DNA from: CAZGCA01 sp964524145
GTDB lineage: Bacteria > Hydrogenedentota > CAZGCA01
DNA: 57,417 nt
Assembly: GCA_964524145.1 (NCBI GenBank)
Contig: CAZGCA010000032.1
Span: 1-57,417, forward strand
Direction of reading: 5' to 3'
The notes under the pieces are model-generated. The model saw nothing but the letters and a program-made list of their open reading frames with translations. It made no database searches and was not told the origin of the DNA. A program made the position numbers and the translations under genes. How positions within the stretch are numbered: the stretch's first letter is position 1; every line of letters begins with the position of its first letter. Positions 25,219 to 33,648 of the stretch are shown here, piece after piece.

Positions 25219-26703
25219 CTAAAGCTGAGGCTCAACCGATTCGAGTCGGAACCACGTCTCGTCTATGGCCGTGACCCCATACTTGCCCCGAATGTCTTCA
25301 CTAATCTTGTCAATAATGATGGGTCGGGAGCCGATCATCTTGTCAATATAGCTCACGTATCCGTCCACCGACCCGTGCTCGTAATGGCAGGTGACGTTTT
25401 CACGTTCAATGAGGATAAGGTCCCGGCGAAGGCTGTGGATTTTCTGGAAGTACAACAGGCAGGGAAACTTGTCCCACCCCGATATGACTACGGCAGCTTT
25501 GGGCAGCGCGTCAAAGGAGGATAGAACAAGTTCTGTTACCGGCATAGCACGAGCGCGCTCGAGTCTCGCCGGCAGTTGGACGAAGACGCTTGCCGCCAGT
25601 GCGACGACCAGAACAGCCCGTGATACGGCTGCTGCACGGAACCTGCGTACCGTGGAAAGAAACTTGATCCCGTATGCAATCCAGATAGCGAAAACAAAGT
25701 ACGAGGGAGTTACCATGTTGTAATACTCCCACGAGTTGTACGTGGTGAAGTAAGCCATGTCAATGATCACCATTGTCAACAACGCTATGCACTGCTTGCG
25801 ATGGCTGTGCCATTGGCAGCCAAAACCCAGCAGCCCGAGGACGATTCCCGCCCCGACCACGTTCCTACCAAATATCCAGGCGTGTTCCATGACCCGTTCC
25901 GCGTAATACCTGAAACCGTACACCGCTGTTGTTCCGTACTGCGCTCCCGTCAGATAAAGGATGGTGCCGGTAACCGACGTTGGCAGGTATGTCGTGCCGA
26001 GCGGTGGTGTCACCTGGGAACGAAAGTAGTTGTAACCCAGCACCAGGGTTTCTACCAGTCCGACAATCACGAGAAACATGGTTGACAACGATAGTCTTCT
26101 CCTGGGCGACAGGAGTATCAGAAGGAGAAACCCCGGAAGCAGGAACAGGTTTGCCAGGTAGCTCCCGAGCGAGATGCCGAAAGCTATCGCGGCGGCAACG
26201 AGCAGTTTCATGGAACGACTCCGATGCCACGACAAGAGGAAATGGAGCGACAGGGCGAAAATCAGGATGTTGACGCTGTAGACCTCTGTTATGACGGCGT
26301 TCTCCCAGATTATGGGCGCAAAGGCAAACACAAGCGGCACGCACAAACCGGCAAAACGGTCGTCGGTCATCTTGAGTATCATGAAACTCAACAGACCGAC
26401 CGCCAAGCTCGTGCAAACGGCGCTCAACAGGTTGGTGGCACACGCCGGTTCGGAAATAGCGAAGCAGAACAGCTTCCCAAGAATCGTGTGCACAGGATAG
26501 CCGGGAGCGTGAGTCACACCGAGCTGATGGGCCTGCAGGGCAAGCTCTGCCGAATCCGCCAACCCGAGTTCGCGTACGAGAGTAAGCAGGTAGACCGAGA
26601 ACGAGGCTAAGATCGTGATCAACGGACAGAGGACAGCGGGTTTTTCTTGAAAGGCGTTGCGAACGCCACTGACGGACACGTGAGTCTTATGCCATTTCTG
26701 CAT
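25219..26703 (-). CDS. DUF2723 multi-pass membrane protein
   Basis: The product has 494 residues. The first ATG at 26703 has no clear binding site, so a later start is possible. The DUF2723 signature SAELALQAHQLGVTHAPGYP lies in the first 65 residues between hydrophobic segments. About ten membrane helices follow, and a soluble C-terminal part of about 110 residues starts near the Asp/Trp-rich GWDKFPCLLYF. Proteins of this family are thought to be lipid-linked sugar transferases related to O-mannosyltransferases. The gene is preceded at once by an IS1380-type remnant, whose left end is only 20 bases upstream. Confidence 0.85.
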   Translation of the reverse strand: MQKWHKTHVSVSGVRNAFQEKPAVLCPLITILASFSVYLLTLVRELGLADSAELALQAHQLGVTHAPGYPVHTILGKLFCFAISEPACATNLLSAVCTSLAVGLLSFMILKMTDDRFAGLCVPLVFAFAPIIWENAVITEVYSVNILIFALSLHFLLSWHRSRSMKLLVAAAIAFGISLGSYLANLFLLPGFLLLILLSPRRRLSLSTMFLVIVGLVETLVLGYNYFRSQVTPPLGTTYLPTSVTGTILYLTGAQYGTTAVYGFRYYAERVMEHAWIFGRNVVGAGIVLGLLGFGCQWHSHRKQCIALLTMVIIDMAYFTTYNSWEYYNMVTPSYFVFAIWIAYGIKFLSTVRRFRAAAVSRAVLVVALAASVFVQLPARLERARAMPVTELVLSSFDALPKAAVVISGWDKFPCLLYFQKIHSLRRDLILIERENVTCHYEHGSVDGYVSYIDKMIGSRPIIIDKISEDIRGKYGVTAIDETWFRLESVEPQL

Positions 26704-26778
26704 CGTGCACTATTCACCCGCCAAGCCGAGATTTCCCATATGGACCTGCCCGCCACCACCACGGGCCCATTGCCGGCC

Positions 26779-26807
26779 ATTGTAGCAGTCATTGCCGATT
26801 CCGTCAA
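26779..26807 (-). promoter_or_regulatory. Outward promoter inside the IS remnant
   Basis: On the minus strand, TTGACG (26802-26807) and TACAAT (26779-26784) are 17 bases apart. Transcription would leave the element and enter the DUF2723 gene about 70 bases downstream. Confidence 0.5.
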
Positions 26808-26956
26808 TGTCAATCCTGCTGTCAGGGTACCTCTTTGAGGTCGTTTGCGGCCCAATAGCACCCGTCGGAGGCGACCATCAGCGCTGTTCGTGCAAATTGG
26901 GACAGGCCTCCCCACCGGGTTTTGAGTCGTTTCCATTCCTGCGAACGCCGTCCTGG

Positions 26957-27530
26957 TCATGTCGGCGCTGGTGCCAGTGGCCCGAGTGGTGCAATCCGGC
27001 GAAGGATGGTCTTGAACAGCCGTTGCGAAATAGCCACCTCGGCCATCTGAAACACCACGTAGCGTGCGTGGGTGATGACTTTCGCACCGATCTTGACCAG
27101 CTTCTCCCTCAACGTTGTCAACGACCAGTGCTTTACAATCCGGGGTAGCGCCAGCCTGCGCAGGAAGTTGCCCAGGTTGTACGCCAGTGCGAACAACTGC
27201 CGCCGTACCTGGTTGTCCACGAAGTCATGGCAAGAGAGCCGGGCCCATACAGAGCCGTTCGGCGTCGTTCGTATCTTCGTAACCCGCCAATCGGCTGAAC
27301 ACCGACTGGCGCAACAGGCCCGTCAGCGTATGCCGCGTGTTCTGCCCGGTTCTCCAATCGTCGAACACATCCTCCGACATCACGGTCAGTCCCAGCGTAT
27401 CGTCCAGTTCCCGATACGCCAGCAGTCCAGCATCGCTCGTCACCCTGGAACCATGAAACTCGAGCTTCAAACTCCGGTCAAAACTAACCCGTAACGTATC
27501 CTTCCGCGCTTCACCCATTGGATTCCCCAC
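26957..27530 (-). pseudogene. IS1380-family transposase with central deletion
   Basis: The N-terminal part (27530 to about 27245) reads LEFHGSRVTSDAGLLAYREL and LTGLLRQSVFSRLAGYEDTN, the start of an IS1380-type DDE transposase. It joins near 27240, in a different frame, to the family's C-terminal part: SCHDFVDNQVRRQLFALAYNLGN and VKHWSLTTLREKLVKIGAKV, ending at 26957. Several hundred codons with the catalytic DDE residues are missing. It is therefore a dead transposase, and the deletion removed the catalytic core. Confidence 0.85.
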
Positions 27531-27859
27531 TGTTTTGTGTCGTCATCCTCAGAACACCCTTTGTTCATAGGGCTAAACGATGTCGGCGGATCTTAAGATG
27601 ACTTTTCTACATGGGAAATCCGGGCTCAATATGCCCGGAAAGTGGCGGGGACGCATTTTCTGCTTGACATTTGCAGGTTTATGGAGCCTAATAATAGACC
27701 CGGGACTCATTTCCGGGGATTGATGCTCGTGCGGACGGAGTGCTCGGAGCGGCCCGGAAAATGGTTCAGCATTCGATTGAAGGAGATTCCCGAAGGGCAC
27801 AACACCCCCAGTGGCGTTCCAGTGCTCAATTCACCAACCGACGTCCAGACTACGGAATT

Positions 27860-27981
27860 GTCTCGGGCTCGCCCCCGAGACGATAGGAGAAGCGTATATG
27901 TCCGTTGTGAGGGTATCAACTCGAGGGAGCCGGCCAATGCGGTTGATCAGAGTTGTCCGGACCAGGGGTCAGAGATTGTGA
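27860..27981 (+). promoter_or_regulatory. Hairpin and coupled 27-codon leader ORF upstream of the giant gene
   Basis: An 8-bp perfect hairpin, GTCTCGGG/CCCGAGAC at 27860-27867 and 27874-27881, ends three bases before AGGAGA. ATG 27898 then opens an ORF of 27 codons, rich in Arg and Val (MSVVRVSTRGSRP...). Its TGA at 27979-27981 overlaps the GTG start of the giant gene (GTGA). The arrangement looks like a leader peptide with translational coupling and a structure close to its binding site. The function is inferred, not known. Upstream, a weak TTGACA (27664-27669) and TAATAAT (27689-27695) may be the promoter. Confidence 0.45.
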
Positions 27982-30900
27982 GAAATACGGCGCACATTCG
28001 TTTGACTATGATTCTTGCCGTGTCAGCGGTGCTGCTTGCTGTCTCGGGCACCCGCAGTGAGGCGCTGCTGACCCTGGACCCGGGAAACCCGCACTGGTTT
28101 GTGGACGGTCTGCGGCCCGTGTACCTTGTGGGCGACTCGTTCTACGGACCCGTGGCAAACCTCGACTTCGATTACGAGAAGTATCTCGACATACTCGAGT
28201 CGAACGGCATCAACCTGACGCGAGTGTTTCTATTCGGCTTCTACGATGTCTCCCTCGCGGACCATCCGGAGGTCTATCCGTGGCTGAGAACCGGCCCAGG
28301 CACGGGTTTTGGCGGCTATACGAAGTTCAACCTGTCCCAGTTGAACAACACGTTCTTCAGCCGATTGACGGACTTCATATCGGAGGCTGCCGGACGCGGG
28401 GTCTACGTCGAACTGACGCTCTTCGACGGGGTCAGTCTCAGGAACACCGAGAACAGCTGGAACCTGCACGCATTCAACTCGCAGAACAACATCAATGGTG
28501 TGGACGGTGACCCGAACGACGATGGTATGGGCTACGAATCCTACACGCTGATGGTGCCCGAGCTGATCGCCGTCCAGGAACAGTATGTGAAGAAAGTCAT
28601 TGACGAGACGAACGGCTTCGGGAACATCATCTACGAGATCGCCAACGAAAGTCCCTGCAACGGGAACCCGCTCGATGCGGAAGAGGCTCCGTGGCACGAG
28701 CACTTCGTGGACTTCATCACGAACTACGAAGCAACGAAACCGCGACAGCATCTCGTCGCGGTCAACGACGATTTCACGGATTTCTATGGCGCCGGTTCGG
28801 CAAATGTCGATGTGCCCACCTACCACGTCCGCACGTTCAGTGCGGATATGGAGCCGGCCTATGTAAACAACCGCGCCGAGTTACTCTACAGCACCAACAA
28901 ACCTATCGCCTTTGACGAACCGGTACCGTTTGTTGCTGGGAGCGACGTCGATACATGGCGCAAAGCAGCCTGGACGCTCTTCGTGAGCGGGGGATATATC
29001 AGCGCGCTCGATTGGACGTTCGAAGGTCCCCACGGCGGCGACAACGATGGTACAGGCGGAGAAACGCTCCGGCGGCAACTGGGCATTCTGGCGCGGTATG
29101 TCAATAACGCTGTGGGGTTTTCAGAGATGGTGCCGCGCGACGATCTGGTTGTGTCGGGTACTGCCTACTGTTTGGCGAATGCGGGTAGCGAGTACGTTCT
29201 GTACCTCCCAGAAGGAGGTTCGGTGACCGTTGACCTCTCCGGCACGGGGGGCACATTGCCTGTCGAATGGCTAAACGCCCGGACAGAGCAGACGACGGCC
29301 GTATCGGCAGTCACCGGCGGCGGGTCGGTCACGTTTGTCTCGCCAATAGCCGGCGACAGCGTACTGCGCGTTGGCGAGAATCCAGACTCGGACGACGACG
29401 GACTGACCAACGCAGAAGAAGCGGCGCTCGGAACCGACCCATTCGATCCCGATACCGACAACGACGGGTTGGGCGACGGCGCCGAGGTTATCACCCACGG
29501 CACCGATGCGCTCGATGCGGACACGGACGACGACGGTGTGAGCGACGGCGCGCTTGACCCTGACGGCGCCGGTCTGACCGTGGCAGGCCCTGACTCGGAC
29601 CCCTTCAGCGACAACGACCAGGACGGCGACGGGCTGGTCAACAGCGAGGAGACTTCCTCAGGTTCGGACGGATTCATCACTGACCCGCTGAATCCTGACA
29701 CCGATGGTGACGGTCTCAACGACGGGTACGAAGAGACGCTCGGTACCGACCCGCTCGACACGGACACGGATGACGACGCGCTGACCGACGCATCCGAGAT
29801 CGGCGTCCATCAGACCGATCCGAACGATCCCGATACCGACGATGATGCGTTGACTGACGGTGCCGAGGTCGGCACTTACGGAACGGACCCGGTCGACGCA
29901 GACAGCGATGATGACGGATTGAGCGACGGTGACGAAGTAGCGGCCGGTACCAATCCGGCCGACCCAGACAGCGATGACGACGGGCTGACTGACGGAGCGG
30001 AGCTGGCAACGCATGGCACCGACCCGCTCGATGCGGACAGCGATGATGATGGGTTGAATGACGGTGACGAACTGGCGGCCGGAACCAATCCGCTCGACGC
30101 GGACACCGACGACGACGGGCTCACCGATGGCGCTGAGGTGGCGGCCGGGACCAATCCGCTCGACGCGGACAGCGATGACGACGGGTTGAGCGACGGTGAT
30201 GAAGCAGCGGCTGGCACCGATCCGCTCATTGCAGACTCGGACAGCGACGGTTTGACCGACGGTGATGAGGTGGCGGCTGGCACGGATCCGCTCGATGCGG
30301 ACAGCGATGACGACGGGCTGACTGACGGAGCGGAGCTGGCAACGCATGGCACAGACCCGCGCGACGCGGACAGCGACAACGACGGTTTGGGTGATGGAGC
30401 GGAACTGAGCACACACGGCACCGATCCGCTCATTGCAGACTCGGACAGCGACGGTTTGACCGATGGTGAGGAAGTGACGGCCGGGACTAATCCGGTCGAC
30501 GCAGATAGCGACGATGATGGATTGAGCGATGGGGCGGAAGTAAACACGCATGGCACTAATCCACTCGACGCGGACAGCGATGATGATGGCTTGGGTGACG
30601 GGGTGGAAGTAAACACCCATAGCACCGATCCGCTTAACCCGGACAGCGACGATGACGGGCTCGGAGATGGTGCCGAACTCGACCTTCATGGTACGGGGCC
30701 CAAGGACGCCGACTCAGATGACGATGGATTGATGGACGGTGCCGAAGTGAATACCCATGGCACCGATCCACTTGACGCGGACAGCGATGACGACGGACTG
30801 ACTGACAGTGCTGAACTGAGCGCACATGGTACTGATCCGCTTGACGTGGATAGCGACGATGACGGGCTCGGAGATAGCGCCGAGCTAAATATTCATCGCA

Positions 30901-32507
30901 CGGATCCCACGGATGCCGATTCGGATGACGACGGGGTGAGTGATGGCGATGAAGTGGCGGCCGGAACCGATCCGCTCGACACGGACAGCGATGACGACGG
31001 GTTGAGTGACGGTGCGGAGCTGAGCATACACGGCACCGATCCGCTCGACGGCGACACAGACGATGACGGGTTGGACGACGGGGTCGAGGTCAACCTCTAT
31101 GGCACCAACCCTCTGCGAGCGGACACGGACGGCGACGGTTACGCCGACAAGGAAGAGGTTGACAATGGCACAAATCCCCTGGAGCCTCAGGACGTGCCGC
31201 TGGACAATGATGGTGACCATATCCCCGACCCTGACGATCCGGACGACGACAATGACAGTCTCGACGACGTGGTCGAGACCAATACGGGCGTGTTTGTCGA
31301 CGAGACCAGCACGGGCACTGACCCGCGTGTCGCCGATACGGACGGTGACGGGTTGAACGACGGCGACGAGGTCAACACTTACGGTACCAACCCCGTGAAC
31401 ACCGATACGGACGGTGACGCCGTGAGCGACGGCGATGAAGTCGATCGCTATGGCACCGATCCCCTGCACATCGACACCGACGGCGACGGCTATACTGATA
31501 AGGACGAGACTGACAACGAGGTCAGCGCCGTAGACTCCCGGCAGGTGCCGCCGGACAATGACGCTGATTACCTGTCGGACCTCAACGATCCCGATGACGA
31601 TAACGATGGGCTGGATGACGTTGTCGAGAGCGACACGGGCGTGTTTGTGGATGAGACCGATACGGGCACCGACCCGCGTGTCGCCGACACGGATGGCGAC
31701 GGGTTGAGCGACGGCGACGAGGTCGATGGGTACGGTACCAGCCCGGTGAGCAGCGATACCGATGGTGACGGGTTACGCGACGGAGCCGAGATTGGGTCGT
31801 TTCATACGGATCCTTTGCGCACGGACACCGACGGCGACGGCTACGCGGACGCGGATGAAGTTGAGAACGGTGTCAGCCCCTTGAACCGCTTGGCGAGGCC
31901 GCCGGACAACGACCGCGACTTTGTCTCCGACCTCAACGACCCGGACGACGATAACGACGGTCTGGATGACGCGATCGAGGTCATTCGAGGTACTGACCCG
32001 CGTGTTGCCGATACGGACCGCGACGGCATGGACGACGGGTGGGAAGTGGAGCACGGGTTTAACCCCCTGCTGGGCACGGAATGCCGTTTGGACCCTGACG
32101 GGGACGGTCTAACGAACTGTGACGAGGACGAACACGGTGCCGACCCCGCAAAACCTGATACGGACAACGACGGGTTGCTCGACGGCCACGAGGTGCACAT
32201 CCACGCTACCGACCCGACCAACCGCGACACAGACGCCGACGGGTTTTGGGACAGTGTCGAACTCGACCGTAACACCGATCCGCTCAATGCGGAGAGTCGC
32301 CCCGAGCACGACGGCGTTCAGGGAGACGTCACCGGCGAAGGCATCGTCGACGCTGTCGACGTCCAGCTCGCCGTCAACCGGGCTCTCGGCCACGATATTC
32401 CTTACCCGGCAGAGTTCGCCGACCTGAACGATGACACGTTCTGGAACGCCATCGACATCCAGCTCGCCGTCAACTGCACACTCGGCCACTGTTCAACCGG
32501 ACTGTAA
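27978..32507 (+). CDS. Secreted giant protein: glycosidase-like barrel, TSP3-like array, dockerin
   Basis: The product has 1509 residues from GTG 27978; ATG 28008 is an alternative. A signal peptide (ILAVSAVLLAVSG...SEA) precedes a (beta/alpha)8 domain of about 375 residues of the DUF4038/GH5-like type. FVDGLRPVYLVGDSFY starts it, the likely acid/base Glu is in YEIANES (about residue 223), and a candidate nucleophile is in IAFDEPVPF (about residue 313). A beta-sandwich follows (about 380-465). Residues 469-1440 hold about 39 TSP3-like calcium-binding repeats of the DxDxDGLxDGxE...GTDPL type. The C-terminal 60 residues are a two-part dockerin (GDVTGEG.VDAVDVQLAVNRAL and DLNDD...AIDIQLAVN). It should be calcium-stabilised and held to a cohesin outside the cell. 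Confidence 0.85.
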   Translation: MRNTAHIRLTMILAVSAVLLAVSGTRSEALLTLDPGNPHWFVDGLRPVYLVGDSFYGPVANLDFDYEKYLDILESNGINLTRVFLFGFYDVSLADHPEVYPWLRTGPGTGFGGYTKFNLSQLNNTFFSRLTDFISEAAGRGVYVELTLFDGVSLRNTENSWNLHAFNSQNNINGVDGDPNDDGMGYESYTLMVPELIAVQEQYVKKVIDETNGFGNIIYEIANESPCNGNPLDAEEAPWHEHFVDFITNYEATKPRQHLVAVNDDFTDFYGAGSANVDVPTYHVRTFSADMEPAYVNNRAELLYSTNKPIAFDEPVPFVAGSDVDTWRKAAWTLFVSGGYISALDWTFEGPHGGDNDGTGGETLRRQLGILARYVNNAVGFSEMVPRDDLVVSGTAYCLANAGSEYVLYLPEGGSVTVDLSGTGGTLPVEWLNARTEQTTAVSAVTGGGSVTFVSPIAGDSVLRVGENPDSDDDGLTNAEEAALGTDPFDPDTDNDGLGDGAEVITHGTDALDADTDDDGVSDGALDPDGAGLTVAGPDSDPFSDNDQDGDGLVNSEETSSGSDGFITDPLNPDTDGDGLNDGYEETLGTDPLDTDTDDDALTDASEIGVHQTDPNDPDTDDDALTDGAEVGTYGTDPVDADSDDDGLSDGDEVAAGTNPADPDSDDDGLTDGAELATHGTDPLDADSDDDGLNDGDELAAGTNPLDADTDDDGLTDGAEVAAGTNPLDADSDDDGLSDGDEAAAGTDPLIADSDSDGLTDGDEVAAGTDPLDADSDDDGLTDGAELATHGTDPRDADSDNDGLGDGAELSTHGTDPLIADSDSDGLTDGEEVTAGTNPVDADSDDDGLSDGAEVNTHGTNPLDADSDDDGLGDGVEVNTHSTDPLNPDSDDDGLGDGAELDLHGTGPKDADSDDDGLMDGAEVNTHGTDPLDADSDDDGLTDSAELSAHGTDPLDVDSDDDGLGDSAELNIHRTDPTDADSDDDGVSDGDEVAAGTDPLDTDSDDDGLSDGAELSIHGTDPLDGDTDDDGLDDGVEVNLYGTNPLRADTDGDGYADKEEVDNGTNPLEPQDVPLDNDGDHIPDPDDPDDDNDSLDDVVETNTGVFVDETSTGTDPRVADTDGDGLNDGDEVNTYGTNPVNTDTDGDAVSDGDEVDRYGTDPLHIDTDGDGYTDKDETDNEVSAVDSRQVPPDNDADYLSDLNDPDDDNDGLDDVVESDTGVFVDETDTGTDPRVADTDGDGLSDGDEVDGYGTSPVSSDTDGDGLRDGAEIGSFHTDPLRTDTDGDGYADADEVENGVSPLNRLARPPDNDRDFVSDLNDPDDDNDGLDDAIEVIRGTDPRVADTDRDGMDDGWEVEHGFNPLLGTECRLDPDGDGLTNCDEDEHGADPAKPDTDNDGLLDGHEVHIHATDPTNRDTDADGFWDSVELDRNTDPLNAESRPEHDGVQGDVTGEGIVDAVDVQLAVNRALGHDIPYPAEFADLNDDTFWNAIDIQLAVNCTLGHCSTGL
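29380..32300 (+). repeat. TSP3-like repeat array with three larger super-repeats
   Basis: About 39 units of roughly 22-24 codons encode DxDSDDDGLxDGxE plus a short loop ending GTDPL. Between about 31120 and 32070 a larger unit of about 110-120 codons occurs three times. Each begins DTDGDGYxD, passes through PPDNDxD and DPDDDNDxLDD, and ends DPRVADTDGDG. Units 1-25 are simple and near-uniform. The third super-repeat is shorter than the first two. DNA of neighbouring units is similar, so slippage or unequal recombination is likely. Confidence 0.85.
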
Positions 32508-32508
32508 G

Positions 32509-32568
32509 TACCGCAGGCTTCCAGCCTGCCTCATCCGCAAGCCTCATGCAGGCAAGATGCCTGCGCTA
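32509..32568 (-). repeat. Twin-hairpin dispersed repeat, copy C (inverted)
   Basis: Directly after the giant gene's stop are the two hairpins in reverse order: GCAGGCT-TCC-AGCCTGC at 32513-32529 and GCAGGCA-AGA-TGCCTGC at 32548-32564. The orientation is opposite to copies A (341-443) and B (4628-4715), and the GTGTTTTTCACG tail is absent. It may also act as a weak 3' structure for the giant transcript. Confidence 0.7.
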
Positions 32569-32641
32569 CACAAGAAAAAAAGACCTTCCTGTCTTATCCT
32601 GTAAATCCTGTCATCCTGTCTAATCAAATCTGTGTCCATCC

Positions 32642-33358
32642 GCGTTTATCTGCGGTCAATTCTCCGTCTGTTTCCTCTGTGGCTAACCCGTCGTTGCGAG
32701 AAGCGAAGAACGAGCGACGTGGCAACCTCGTTTCCGCACACACTGCGNNNNNNNNNNNNNNNNNNNNNNNNNNNNNNNNNNNNNNNNNNNNNNNNNNNNN
32801 NNNNNNNNNNNNNNNNNNNNNNNNNNNNNNNNNNNNNNNNNNNNNNNCTCCCATATCTCCTTGCTTTATGGCTCATCACAAATGAGGCTGGGCTGGAGAA
32901 AGGAATGTGCCGTTCTGGACAGCTACCATTCCCGCCGGACGTATCCCGTAAATCCTGTCATCCTGTCTAATCAATCCCGCGCCACCTAAAGAGAGCCTCA
33001 GAGCAAATCCGCGTCCATCTGCGTTTATCCGCGGTCAATTCTCCGTCTGTTTCCTCTGTGGCTAACCCGTTGTTGCGAGAAGCGAAGAACGAGCGACGTG
33101 GCAACCTCGTTTCCGCACACACTGCGGTCGCTCACAATGACGGGCAGTAGACGGTCATCATCACACGGTTCCCAGCGTTGTGTAAGAAAAGGAGATGTGG
33201 AGATGGGGGAGATGAGGGGATAAGTTTCGAGAACCATGCCCTTGCCGGGCGTATCATCGACGCGATCAGTACAATCCTGCACGAACAACGATCTCCCATA
33301 TCTCCTTGCTTTATGGCTCATCACAAATGAGGCTGGGCTGGAGAAAGCAATGTGCCGT
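32642..33358 (+). repeat. Tandem duplication of about 340 bases spanning the assembly gap
   Basis: Bases 32642-32747 recur at 33021-33126 (offset 379). Bases 32848-32913 recur at 33293-33358 (offset 445). The gap therefore falls inside the first copy. By comparison with the second copy, the missing piece is about 166 bases, not 100. The unit contains ATCTGCG-type words, the TTGCGAG...GACGTGGCAA element, and CTCCCATATCTCCTTGC. No gene is seen anywhere in 32508-33648. Confidence 0.85.
32748..32847. other. Assembly gap of 100 N
   Basis: One hundred unspecified bases, a conventional placeholder length. It lies inside the tandem duplication, which probably caused the assembler to break there. The true content is predictable from 33127-33292. 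Confidence 0.98.
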
Positions 33359-33359
33359 A

Positions 33360-33632
33360 CATCCTGACTCGTCAAATCCGCGTCCATCTGCGTCTATCTG
33401 CGGTTGACTTCTCATTCTCCGCAGATACACACAGATTCACGCCGATACAAAACAGGGTAACGCCCCCATAATCTGCGTACATCTGCGCCAATCTGTGGAC
33501 GATAACGATCCCGACAATCCCGCAACCGAACCGTGGCACGGGCGTCCCGCCCGTGGTCCATGGGCAAGATGCCCAAGTTACAGAGGGAAAGAGCGCACCG
33601 GTAATCTGCACGCATCTGCATCATACTTGGTT
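33360..33632. repeat. ATCTGCG word repeats and hairpin variant
   Basis: Related words such as TCCATCTGCGTCTATCTGCG, ATCTGCGTACATCTGCGCC and ATCTGCACGCATCTGC recur through this stretch. At 33534-33580 two hairpins, CACGGGC-GTCCC-GCCCGTG and TGGGCA-AGA-TGCCCA, form a variant of the twin-hairpin design, with the same AGATGCC core as copy C. The region is non-coding. Confidence 0.55.
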
Positions 33633-33648
33633 GCGGATCCATGATGAC

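Larger units (their letters stand above)
26724..27626 (-). mobile_element. IS1380-family element remnant with inverted ends
   Basis: Terminal inverted repeats are AGCCGAGATTTCCCAT at 26724-26739 and, on the other strand, AGCCCGGATTTCCCAT at 27611-27626 (14 of 16 match). The element is about 0.9 kb, roughly half the length of a full IS1380-type element. Its transposase has lost the middle and cannot be active. A 4-base target duplication could not be confirmed. It was inserted just upstream of the DUF2723 gene. Confidence 0.7.

Noticed and set aside
29658..30689. Long antisense open frame of 343 codons opposite the TSP3 array
   Set aside because: It is the shadow of low-complexity repeats rich in Asp, Gly and Ser codons, with repetitive Val/Arg/Ile product and no start signals.
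29380..32300. Regularly spaced repeats suggestive of a CRISPR array
   Set aside because: The period equals a protein repeat in a long open frame, repeats vary, and no cas genes are present.
32508..33648. Genes in the repeat zone after the giant protein
   Set aside because: Frames run through repeats and the N gap. None has a protein-like composition.
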